Source: Microcella pacifica
Lineage (GTDB): Bacteria; Actinomycetota; Actinomycetes; Actinomycetales; Microbacteriaceae
NCBI RefSeq assembly: GCF_009371975.2
Contig: NZ_VIKT02000003.1
Span: 9,813 to 73,812 of the forward strand
Direction: 5' to 3'
Length of the DNA: 64,000 nucleotides
Shown piece after piece: positions 1 to 7,860 of this stretch; the first letter of the stretch is position 1, and every line of letters starts with the position of its first letter. A program made the position numbers and the translations under genes. The notes under the pieces were generated by a model. The model was given only the letters and a program-made list of their open reading frames with translations, had not been told where the DNA came from and ran no database searches.

Positions 1-1
1 C

Positions 2-787
2 CCCGGCACGAGCAAGACGACGATGTTGCGGGCGATCACCGACGAATGGGGCATTCCGCTCATGTTCGTCGAGGGCAACGCCGATCTGACGCCAGCCAAG
101 CTCGTCGGGCACCACAACCCTTCGCGCGTGCTGCGCGAGGACTACTCGCCCGACAACTTCGTGCCGGGCCCGCTTACCGAGGCGATGCAGACGGGCGGGT
201 TCCTCTACATCGAGGAGTTCAACCGCGCCCCCGACGACACCCTCAACACGCTGCTGACGGCGATGGCCGATCGGCGCCTCGCGATACCGCGCGTCGGCAT
301 GATCGAGGCGCTGCCAACCTTCCGGGTCATCGCGTCGATGAACCCCTACGACAACGTCGGTACGACAAAGCTGTCGTCGTCGATCACCGACCGTCTCAAT
401 CGACTGTCGGTCGACTATCAGGATGCTCCGGCGGAGGAGAGCATCGTGCGATTGCGAGCGAAGCCGACATCCGCGATCGCAGACCGGCTCGTGGGCGATG
501 CGGTCGCGGTCACCCGGGCAACCCGTGAGCATCCGTACATCAGACAGGGTTCGAGCGTGCGCGGCGCGATCGACCTGGTCGCCGTCGCCGAGCAGCTCGC
601 GGGCCTGCGCTCGATCGCAAGCTCCGACCACGAGCGGTACACCGAGCTCGTCTACGACGCCATGGTTGTCGCGCTGTCGGGTCGCATCCACATTGATGAG
701 GCCGTCGACATCACGCCCGAGGCTGTGCTCCGCGAGATTTGGGAAGACCGTTTCGTGCTCGAGCCGGCGATGGCCAAGCCGGGATGA
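2..787 (+). CDS. MoxR-family AAA+ ATPase (5' end outside window)
   Basis: This is the C-terminal part of a MoxR-type AAA+ ATPase; the reading frame is open from base 2, so the true start lies to the left. The first visible codons give the Walker A loop (PGTSKTTML). About 60 residues later comes Walker B (FLYIEEFNRAP), then a sensor-1 region (VIASMNPYD) and an arginine-finger/sensor stretch (SSSITDRLNRL). MoxR ATPases usually act with a VWA-domain partner as chaperones that load cofactors or metals into oxidoreductases, and a VWA gene follows directly. Its placement before mftD suggests it matures a mycofactocin-dependent enzyme, but that role is inferred from context only. The family call is secure and the substrate unknown. 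Confidence 0.9.
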   Translation, partial: PGTSKTTMLRAITDEWGIPLMFVEGNADLTPAKLVGHHNPSRVLREDYSPDNFVPGPLTEAMQTGGFLYIEEFNRAPDDTLNTLLTAMADRRLAIPRVGMIEALPTFRVIASMNPYDNVGTTKLSSSITDRLNRLSVDYQDAPAEESIVRLRAKPTSAIADRLVGDAVAVTRATREHPYIRQGSSVRGAIDLVAVAEQLAGLRSIASSDHERYTELVYDAMVVALSGRIHIDEAVDITPEAVLREIWEDRFVLEPAMAKPG

Positions 788-928
788 AGAGAACTGCACC
801 TCGATTCGCCCATCCAACGCAAGCGCTCGGGTCAGAGGTCGACGACGGCTGCGCGGCCGCTCTCGCGCACCCCGAAGCAGCTCGACCAGAAGCCGACGGT
901 ATTCGAGCCGGGGCAGGGCGGGGCGGGC

Positions 929-1774
929 ATGGTGTTCCGCTCGCGGCCGGGAAGCCGACCGGGGCACGCGAAGCAGCGCCCGGGCGGCTCGGCCGAAGGC
1001 TTCACCGACGAGGTCGCCGAACTCGTGCCGATCGAGGCGTCGGGCACGCTCGACCCCGCGGTGCGAGCGCTCGCGCGGCAGATCGCCTCGCGTCTCATGA
1101 TTCCGCGACCGAAGAAAGACTCGCGCTCGCAGCGGGGGTCGGGGGCGTTCGCCAGTGTGCCCTACCGGCGCGGCAGCGACGAGATCGATCTCGACAAGAC
1201 CATCGAGATGCTCGCCGAGAAGCCGGTGCCCGACGACGAAGACATCATCGTGCGCGAGCGGGTGCGCACGCGCCGGGCACTCGTGCTCGTCGTCGATGTC
1301 TCGGGATCGATGAAAGGCGAGCGCATCCGCACCGCGGCCGCGATCGTCGGCGCCCTTGCGGGAGAATTGTCGAACGACGACCTGGCGCTCATCGCATTCT
1401 GGTCAGACGCGGCCGTGCTGCAGACCTTTGGCCAGCACCAGAGCTCCGACCGGCTGCTCGACTTGCTGACGAGCATCCCTGCTCGAGGGCTGACGAATGT
1501 CGGATTCCCCCTCGAGCTCGCGGCGAAAGAGCTGCGCAAGCGGCCCGCGCAAGACGCCCGGGTGCTGCTGCTCTCCGACTGCGTGCACAACGCAGGGCCC
1601 GACCCGCGCCCGATCGCAGCGCGGCTGCCGCGACTCGATGTGGTGTTGGATCTCAGCGGCGAGCACGACCTCGAGCTCGCCCGAGAACTGACCCGAGCCG
1701 GACGAGGGGCGATGCAGACCGTGCTCACCCACCGCGATGTCGCGACCGCGCTGACCCGCATCTTCACGACTTGA
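929..1774 (+). CDS. VWA-domain protein, CoxE-like
   Basis: This encodes a von Willebrand factor A domain protein, the usual partner of a MoxR ATPase. The MIDAS metal site is visible as VDVSGSMKG, with a downstream threonine (RGLTNVGFP) and aspartate (LLLSDCVHN). The first ATG/GTG start is at 929. However, the same frame is open from the upstream stop at 785-787 and shows strongly G/C-biased third positions throughout 788-928, so the protein probably begins earlier, perhaps at a CTG near 794; that would give about 326 residues instead of 281. CoxD/CoxE pairs serve carbon monoxide dehydrogenase maturation. Here the gene sits 33 bases before mftD, suggesting an accessory role for a mycofactocin-linked enzyme (inference). 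Confidence 0.82.
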   Translation: MVFRSRPGSRPGHAKQRPGGSAEGFTDEVAELVPIEASGTLDPAVRALARQIASRLMIPRPKKDSRSQRGSGAFASVPYRRGSDEIDLDKTIEMLAEKPVPDDEDIIVRERVRTRRALVLVVDVSGSMKGERIRTAAAIVGALAGELSNDDLALIAFWSDAAVLQTFGQHQSSDRLLDLLTSIPARGLTNVGFPLELAAKELRKRPAQDARVLLLSDCVHNAGPDPRPIAARLPRLDVVLDLSGEHDLELARELTRAGRGAMQTVLTHRDVATALTRIFTT

Positions 1775-1807
1775 TCACACCCACGATGACTGCAAGGAGA
1801 AATCACG

Positions 1808-2980
1808 ATGAGTAGGAACGCCTGGTTCGAGACCGTCGCCGAAGCACAACGTCGCGCCAAGAAGCGACTGCCTGGTCCCGTCTATGCCGCCCTCATCGCC
1901 GGCTCGGAGAAAGGCGTCTCTCTCGACGACAACATTGCGGCGTACAGCGAGCTGGGGTTCGCCGCTCGCATTGCCGATCATCACGCGGTGCGCGACCTGT
2001 CGACCTCGGTCATGGGCATCGACATCTCTCTGCCCGTCATCATCTCGCCGACCGGCGTGCAGGCGGTGCACCCCGAGGGCGAGGTCGCGGTGGCACGCGC
2101 TGCGGCCAACCGCGGAACGATCATGGGCTTGAGCTCGTTCGCGTCGAAGCCGGTCGAAGACGTCGTCGCGGCGAACGCCAACACTCTCTTCCAGGTCTAC
2201 TGGAGCGGCGAGCGCGACGAGATGATCCACCGCATCGAGCGGGCCAAGGCGGCCGGCGCCAAGGGCCTCATCGCAACGCTCGACTGGTCGTTCTCGAACG
2301 GTCGTGACTGGGGCAGTCCGCAGATTCCGGAGCGACTCACGCTCGGCGCCGCCATGAACTTCGCCCCGCACGCGCTGCCGCGCATCCCGTGGTTGTGGTC
2401 GTTCGCGAAGACCTTCAAGATTCCCGATCTCAAGGCGCCGAACCTCAAGCCCCGAGCAGGCGGCGAGCCTCCCACGTTCTTCGGGGCGTACGGCGAGTGG
2501 ATGTCGACCCCGCCTCCGACGTGGGACGACGTGCAATGGTTGCGCGAGCAGTGGGGCGGCCCCTTCATGCTCAAGGGCATCGGCCGCGTCGACGACGCCA
2601 AGCGGGCCATCGACATCGGTGCGACGACCATCTCGGTCTCGAACCACGGCGGCAACAACCTCGACACGATTCCGGCGCCGATCCGCATGCTGCCGGGCAT
2701 TGTCGACGCTGTCGGCGACCAGGTCGAGGTCGTGCTCGACGGCGGCGTTCGGCGCGGCGGCGACGTCGTGAAAGCTGTGGCGCTCGGGGCGAAGGCCGTC
2801 ATGATTGGGCGCGCCTACCTCTGGGGCCTCGCGGCCAACGGGCAGGCCGGCGTCGAGAACGTGCTCGACATCATGCGCGGCGGCATCGACTCGGCCGTGC
2901 TCGGCCTCGGCCGCGGCGCGTTGAGCGAACTCGAGCGCGACGACATCTACGTGCCCGACGATTTCGAACGAGAGCGCTGA
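1808..2980 (+). CDS. mftD: Pre-mycofactocin synthase MftD
   Basis: This is an FMN-dependent enzyme of the alpha-hydroxy-acid oxidase fold, 390 residues, the normal length for MftD. In the mycofactocin pathway it oxidatively deaminates the Val-Tyr derived intermediate AHDP to pre-mycofactocin, the redox-active core. The family's catalytic histidine is in the SNHGGNNLD motif, followed by the FMN phosphate-binding segment (VVLDGGVRRGGDVVKA and MIGRAYLWG). A strong ribosome-binding site (AAGGAG, about 1794-1799) fixes the ATG at 1808. It is followed by mftE and mftF in the standard order. The call as MftD instead of a lactate or glycolate oxidase rests on this context plus overall similarity. Confidence 0.93.
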   Translation: MSRNAWFETVAEAQRRAKKRLPGPVYAALIAGSEKGVSLDDNIAAYSELGFAARIADHHAVRDLSTSVMGIDISLPVIISPTGVQAVHPEGEVAVARAAANRGTIMGLSSFASKPVEDVVAANANTLFQVYWSGERDEMIHRIERAKAAGAKGLIATLDWSFSNGRDWGSPQIPERLTLGAAMNFAPHALPRIPWLWSFAKTFKIPDLKAPNLKPRAGGEPPTFFGAYGEWMSTPPPTWDDVQWLREQWGGPFMLKGIGRVDDAKRAIDIGATTISVSNHGGNNLDTIPAPIRMLPGIVDAVGDQVEVVLDGGVRRGGDVVKAVALGAKAVMIGRAYLWGLAANGQAGVENVLDIMRGGIDSAVLGLGRGALSELERDDIYVPDDFERER

Positions 2981-3010
2981 GCCGTCGCAGCCGCCCGATA
3001 CGGTGGCGTC

Positions 3011-3709
3011 GTGACGCGACTCGATGAGGCGGCCTGGCCGTCGGTGCCGATGGAGCCGCTACTGCTCGTGCCGCTCGGCTCGACCGAACAGCACGGACCG
3101 CACCTGCCGTTCTCGGTCGATACCGACATCGCCGCGGCGGTCGCGCGAGAGGCGGCAGAACGGCTCGGCGCTGTCGTCGCGCCCGCGCTCGCCTACGGGT
3201 CGAGTGGCGAGCACCAGGGGTTCGCGGGCACGCTTTCGATCGGGCAGGATGCCCTGCGCCTGCTGCTCGTCGAGCTCGTGCGCTCGGCGCGCACGTGGGC
3301 GGCACGGGTGGTGCTCATCGCGGGGCACGGCGGCAATGCGCCCGTGCTGTGGGAGGTCGTGCCGACCCTGCGCGCCGAGGGCCATGAAGTCGCGTGGCTC
3401 GGGCTGGGGGCACCGAACGGCGACGCGCACGCAGGCCTCACCGAGACTTCGCTCATGCTGCACCTCGATCCAGCTCGCGTCGGCGCGTTCGACAACGTGG
3501 TGGGTGCGACTGAGCCGATCAGCGACCTGCTGCCGCACCTGCGTGAGGGCCGACTGCGCGAGGTCACGCCGAACGGCGTGCTCGGCGACCCGCGTGCTGC
3601 GACCGCGGCCGAGGGCGAGACACTACTCGCACAGATAGTGAACGAGGTGGTCGTGCGCATCGGGCTCGATCGAGTGGGAGCACACGGCGAGCTGCAGGCT
3701 CGATCGTGA
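3011..3709 (+). CDS. mftE: Mycofactocin precursor peptide peptidase MftE
   Basis: This is a creatininase-family metallopeptidase of 232 residues. MftE cleaves the modified MftA peptide to release the C-terminal Val-Tyr derived AHDP core. Visible metal-ligand motifs are LGSTEQHGPHLP with the downstream VDTDIA aspartate, GHGGNAPVLW, and DAHAGLTETSLM carrying a conserved glutamate. The start is a GTG at 3011, 30 bases after the mftD stop. The end overlaps the mftF start by four bases (GTGA), so the two are probably translationally coupled. The precursor mftA and the radical-SAM pair mftB/mftC are not in the window and are expected to the left. Confidence 0.93.
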   Translation: MTRLDEAAWPSVPMEPLLLVPLGSTEQHGPHLPFSVDTDIAAAVAREAAERLGAVVAPALAYGSSGEHQGFAGTLSIGQDALRLLLVELVRSARTWAARVVLIAGHGGNAPVLWEVVPTLRAEGHEVAWLGLGAPNGDAHAGLTETSLMLHLDPARVGAFDNVVGATEPISDLLPHLREGRLREVTPNGVLGDPRAATAAEGETLLAQIVNEVVVRIGLDRVGAHGELQARS

Positions 3710-5106
3710 AGCTGCCCAACGGCTTCACGGTGCGCCTCAACAGGCGCACGCATGTCGCTGACGGCGGCGCCACCCTTGTCGGCGGTGTGCCGACACGAGT
3801 GCTCTACGTGACAGCACTCGCGCGGGCGATGCTGACGGGCGGTCGCCTCGTGGTCACCTCACCCACGACCGCGGCGCTTGCCGAGCGACTGCTCGACGCC
3901 GGCATCGCCGACCCGGTGGTCGCTGAGCTGCCCAAGCAGGCTGAGGCAGTGACGGTTGTGGTGCCTGTGCACGATCGGCCCGAAGCGGTCGCGCGGCTGC
4001 TCGCCAGTATCCCGAGCGGCATTCCCGTGATAGTAGTGGACGACTGCTCACGGAATCCGAAGGCCGTGCGCGACGTAGCCGATCGCTTCGGTGCGAATCT
4101 GATCGCCTTGCCGGAGAACCTCGGGCCTGCCAGCGCCCGAAACGCGGGGCTAGCTGCTGTGACAACGCCATTCGTCGCCTTCATCGACAGCGACATGGTC
4201 ATCGACGCCGACACGGTTCCACGCCTGCTACGACACTTCGCCGACCCGCGAGTGGGCCTCGTGGCACCGCGTATCGTGGGTCTCGAGCCCGAATCCGGCC
4301 CGAACTGGATTACGCGCTACGAGGCAGCGCGATCGTCGCTCGACCTCGGCGCCGAGCCCGCCAACGTGCGCCCGGGCGCGCGAGTGTCGTGGCTGCCCGC
4401 CGCCTGTCTCGTGGCGCGCACCGAAGTCATCGGCGCGGGATTTTCCCCCGGTATGCGAGTCGCGGAAGACGTCGATCTCGTGTGGCGGCTCGTCAAGAAC
4501 GGGTGGCGCGTGCGATACGAGCCCGCGGTCGAAGCTCGGCACGAGCATCGCCGCACCGTGCTCGACTGGCTCGGACGAAAGGCGTTCTACGGCACGGGCG
4601 CAGACGACCTCGCGGCCCGCCACGGCGACACCGTCGCGCCCGCGGTCTTCACGCCGTGGACCCTCGTTTTCGTCGGCGCGCTGCTGGCTCAACGACGCTG
4701 GTCGCTGCCGATCGCGGCCGGCGCGGCTGCAGTGGCAGCAGTGCGCATCGGCTCACGCTTGCGCCCGACCCCCGATCGCGCGCGCATCGCCGTGCGGCTC
4801 ACGGGCCTGGGGGCGCTCGCCGCGACGGCGCAGACCGCTGAACTGCTCACGCGCCACTGGTGGCCCGTCGCTGCGGTCGGCTCGCTCGTGTCGCGCAGAC
4901 TGGGGCGGGCGGTGGTCGTGGCTGCGGTCGCCGATGCCGTGTACGAGCATCGGCGCACCGCCACCGGCATGGGGCTGGCCTCCTTCGCGATCGCCCGACG
5001 CTTGGACGACCTCGCCTATGGCGCTGGCCTCTGGATTGGTGCCATGCGCGAGCGGTCGAGCCGTGCGTTGCGACCGGTTGTGCGGGTCCGGTCGCGTATT
5101 CGCTAG
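3706..5106 (+). CDS. mftF: Mycofactocin glycosyltransferase MftF
   Basis: This is a family-2 (GT-A) glycosyltransferase of 466 residues that decorates mycofactocin with a beta-1,4-glucose chain. The first 80 or so residues form the small N-terminal domain typical of MftF. The GT-A core then starts (VTVVVPVHDRPEAV), with the nucleotide-sugar motif VVDDCS, a DxD-type motif (FIDSDMVID) and the acceptor-site ED in VAEDVDLVWR. The C-terminal third is hydrophobic, with likely membrane segments from about residue 320. The gene starts with GTG overlapping the mftE stop. It is the last recognisable mft gene; foreign sequence begins shortly after it. Confidence 0.92.
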   Translation: MKLPNGFTVRLNRRTHVADGGATLVGGVPTRVLYVTALARAMLTGGRLVVTSPTTAALAERLLDAGIADPVVAELPKQAEAVTVVVPVHDRPEAVARLLASIPSGIPVIVVDDCSRNPKAVRDVADRFGANLIALPENLGPASARNAGLAAVTTPFVAFIDSDMVIDADTVPRLLRHFADPRVGLVAPRIVGLEPESGPNWITRYEAARSSLDLGAEPANVRPGARVSWLPAACLVARTEVIGAGFSPGMRVAEDVDLVWRLVKNGWRVRYEPAVEARHEHRRTVLDWLGRKAFYGTGADDLAARHGDTVAPAVFTPWTLVFVGALLAQRRWSLPIAAGAAAVAAVRIGSRLRPTPDRARIAVRLTGLGALAATAQTAELLTRHWWPVAAVGSLVSRRLGRAVVVAAVADAVYEHRRTATGMGLASFAIARRLDDLAYGAGLWIGAMRERSSRALRPVVRVRSRIR

Positions 5107-5219
5107 CCGAACCCGGACATGCCTTTGGCAACGATCGTGATTCGGGCTAGCTCAATGGTCTCAGGCGACCGCTCGTCATGTCATGATCACTGCGCACTAT
5201 CGACCCTCTCCCTATAGAC

Positions 5220-5244
5220 GGAGGCTCACACGTCGTGAGCCTCC
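5220..5244 (+). terminator. 10-bp perfect hairpin upstream of element remnant
   Basis: The arms GGAGGCTCAC (5220-5229) and GTGAGCCTCC (5235-5244) pair perfectly around a five-base loop. No U-tract follows; a ribosome-binding site (GGAGGAG, about 5255-5261) and an ATG at 5269 follow instead. It could end the mft transcript or be a leader hairpin of the adjacent remnant. The 5107-5268 gap holds no other recognisable gene. Confidence 0.4.
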
Positions 5245-5268
5245 ACATCTACGTGGAGGAGTGCTTCG

Positions 5269-5392
5269 ATGGCTCGCAGGCGCGGTTCGAATGTCGGTGA
5301 CATGCAGTTGTCTTTCGACCTGTGGGGGCTCGAAGACCCAATCCCGGACGACGGCGCGCCGGCATCTGCCGGCGATGAGGAGAGGAATGTCG
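5269..5392 (+). pseudogene. 5' fragment of an unidentified element gene
   Basis: A reading frame starts with ATG at 5269 behind a good GGAGG site and looks coding for about 40 codons (acidic, containing QLSFDLWGLED). Its frame stays open to 6765, but from about 5393 onwards a different frame carries the coding signal. The fragment may be the start of a gene whose middle has been lost, possibly the N-terminus of the methylase-helicase that resumes near 5985 in the same frame. No homologue is recognised. Confidence 0.25.
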
Positions 5393-6034
5393 ATGAGCGA
5401 TCAGTTCAGTCCGGACCCGCAGCTGGTGCGGCAGGTGGAGATCGACCTGAACCGTCGAACGGTGTCGGCCGACGACCTGTATCTGAAGCGGATGGGGTTG
5501 TTCACGAACGACCGGATGGTGGCGAACAAGATCGCCTACGCGGAGCAGACAGCGGAATACTCCGAACTTGGGTACTGGACCACGAAAGCGGAGCGCAACT
5601 ACTTTCTGACCGCCAGGCCAACCGCGCTGGAGGCTTTCCAGCTGCTGTATCGGCACGCGAGGAACGCGCCGATCATGCCGAGCCCGATAGCTCTGGAGCT
5701 GCTGGAGTACGTGGAGGACTCGGAGCAGATGGACGAGCTGGCGTGGTCCAGCGAGTACCGGTCGCTGACGCTGTTCTGGATGTCGAAGGAGCAGGAGCAG
5801 TCGCTGCGGAGGGCGCCGGAGGTGGTGGTGGCGCTTTCGAAGGTGATGGAGCCGGTGGCGAAAGCGCAGGGGCTTTCCTGGCCGATGAATCCGATGCAGT
5901 TGCGCGTGCTGTGGCGGATGCTCCGACTGTGCGAGGACGAGCGCGCGTTCAGTTGGGAGTATCTGCAGGACGTGTGCTCCAGCAGCTGGTTCTTGAGTCT
6001 CGAGCGCCGACCGAAGAAGAGCGGCGTCTCCTAG
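5393..6034 (+). CDS. Hypothetical protein of mobile-element origin
   Basis: This encodes about 213 residues with no recognised domain. The ATG at 5393 is chosen over one at 5387 because the GAGGAGAGG ribosome-binding site (5377-5385) then has a normal 7-base spacing. Third codon positions are strongly G/C biased, so the frame is real. The protein is soluble, rich in Leu, Glu and Arg, and predicted mostly helical. Its last 15 or so residues overlap the methylase-helicase remnant in another frame, so the natural C-terminus may have been lost in the rearrangement that joined the two. Function unknown. Confidence 0.5.
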   Translation: MSDQFSPDPQLVRQVEIDLNRRTVSADDLYLKRMGLFTNDRMVANKIAYAEQTAEYSELGYWTTKAERNYFLTARPTALEAFQLLYRHARNAPIMPSPIALELLEYVEDSEQMDELAWSSEYRSLTLFWMSKEQEQSLRRAPEVVVALSKVMEPVAKAQGLSWPMNPMQLRVLWRMLRLCEDERAFSWEYLQDVCSSSWFLSLERRPKKSGVS

Positions 6035-7860
6035 CTTGCTGGCCGGGGAGGGGTGCCACCCCGGACCTGTTCGACGAGGACGACGCGCGCTACGCCGACG
6101 AGCGCGCACAGCTAAAGGCACTGTGGACCGACGGGGAGTGGGCGGCAGCACGCCGCACGGTGTTGAACGCCCACTACACCTCCCGCGACTTCGCCCACGG
6201 CATCTGGGAAGCGCTCGCTGAGAGCGGCGTCACCACCGGTGAGGTGCTGGAGCCTGGAAGCGGCTCGGGCAACTTCATCGGCACCGCCCCTGCCGGCGTG
6301 CACATGGTGGGCGTTGAGGTGGACCCGACGACGGCCCGCATCAGCCAGTTGGTCTATCCGCAAGCGCAGATCCGCATCGAGTCGTTCGCCGACACGCAAC
6401 TGACCGGCGATGGGTTCGACGCAGTGGTCGGCAACGTGCCGTTCTCCAACGCGACCCTGTACGACCCGGCGTACAACACCGAGAAGCTGTCCATGCACAA
6501 CCACTTCATCGTGAAGTCGTTGGCCATGACCAAGCCCGGCGGAATCGTCGCGGTGCTCACCAGCCGGTTCACGCTGGACTCGAAAGACGACGCGGCCCGT
6601 CAGCGGATGGCGGAGCTCGGGGAGTTCCTCGGCGCCGTGCGGTTGCCTGCCGGCGCTCACGATGACGTCGCCGGCACCGATGCGGTCACAGACCTGGTGA
6701 TGTTCCGTCGGCACCTGCCGGGGGCAGAATACGCAGTCCCGCACCGACCGGCTGACCTCCTCTGACCGGCTGATCGACGGAAACACCGTCCGCGTGAGCG
6801 ACTACATCTATGCGAACCCAGCACAGGTTGTTGGCACACTCGCCTCCCGTCAGGGACGGTTCGGATTCGAGCCGACCGTGCCGCCGCCTGACGGTGGCCA
6901 TGACGCGATCGCCGCTGCGTTCCGTGCGGCGGCGATCGACGTCGCCACCCGTGCGCGCAGGGCGGGCCGTGGGTGGGCCGCCGAAGGCCAGATCGTCACT
7001 GACAGGCCGCCGGCGCGCATCGCGCAGAAACCCGGCGGTGTGGTCGGAAGTCTGCTGGTTGACGCGATGGGGCAGATCGTCGCCCAAGGCATCAACGGTC
7101 GCGTCGAAGTGCGCCTGCCGGCAGCGGTCTCAGGTGAGCTGCGGAAACTGATCGGCCTGCGCGATGCGGCGGTGACGGTGCTGGAAGCAGAGTCACGGTC
7201 TTCCCACGACGGCGACCTGCTGGCTGAGCTGCGGGCAACGCTGAACACTTCCTACGACGACTACGTGCGCGCGCATGGCCCCATCAACCGGGTCGAGACG
7301 CGCGGCACGGGGCAGTTCGACGACGACGGCGAAGAGATCGTCAGGCGGAAATATCCACGGGCGCTGCTGGAGTTTCGCCGCGACCCGCACTTCGCAGTCG
7401 TGGCGGCGTTGGAGATCTTCGACGAAGACTCCGGGCGCGCCCGCAAGGCGGACATCTTCACCAAACGTGTCATCGGCTACGTCGACGAGGTGACCCGTGT
7501 GGACTCACCGGAAGATGCCGTCGCGGTCAGCATGGACCGTGAAGGGCGCGTCAGCGTACCCCTGGTGGCGGAACTGCTCGGCGTCGACGAAGCGGCCGCG
7601 GTCGCCCTGGCGACCCCGTTCACGTTCCCTGACCCGGCGAAACACGGACAGCTGGTGCCGGTCGCCGAATACCTATCGGGCGACGTGCGCGCTCGCCCGC
7701 GGTTGTTGCGGAAAAAGCTCGCCGACGACCCGACACTGGTGCGCAACCTGGCCGCGCTCGAGGCGGTGATCCCGCCTGAGCTAGGCCCGGAGGACATTGA
7801 CGTGAAGCCCAGTGCTTCGTGGGTGCCGGAGAAGACGAGTCACCAGAACCTTCAGCAGTC
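5985..7860 (+). pseudogene. Truncated, frameshifted plasmid/ICE methylase-helicase
   Basis: This is a remnant of the very large N6-methylase plus SNF2-type helicase proteins carried by actinobacterial plasmids and conjugative elements. Homology starts near 5985 (RAPTEEERRLLACW) and covers the methylase domain: SAM-binding VLEPGSGSGNFIG, then NVPFSN in the place of the usual NPPF-type motif, then NHFIVKSLAMTKPGGIVAVLTS. The frame is lost between about 6715 and 6740 (stop at 6765). The continuation runs in another frame from about 6740 (RTDRLTSSDRLIDGNTVRV) through 7845 (LGPEDIDVKPSASWVPEK). The DEAD/SNF2 helicase half is missing because the sequence joins fadD near 7850. Both ends are truncated and the frame is broken, so it is not functional. 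Confidence 0.8.

Noticed and set aside
5143-5165. tRNA-like D-arm sequence (CTAGCTCAATGGT) after mftF
   Set aside because: No acceptor, anticodon or T arm can be folded around it, so it is a chance match or at most an unrecognisable fragment.
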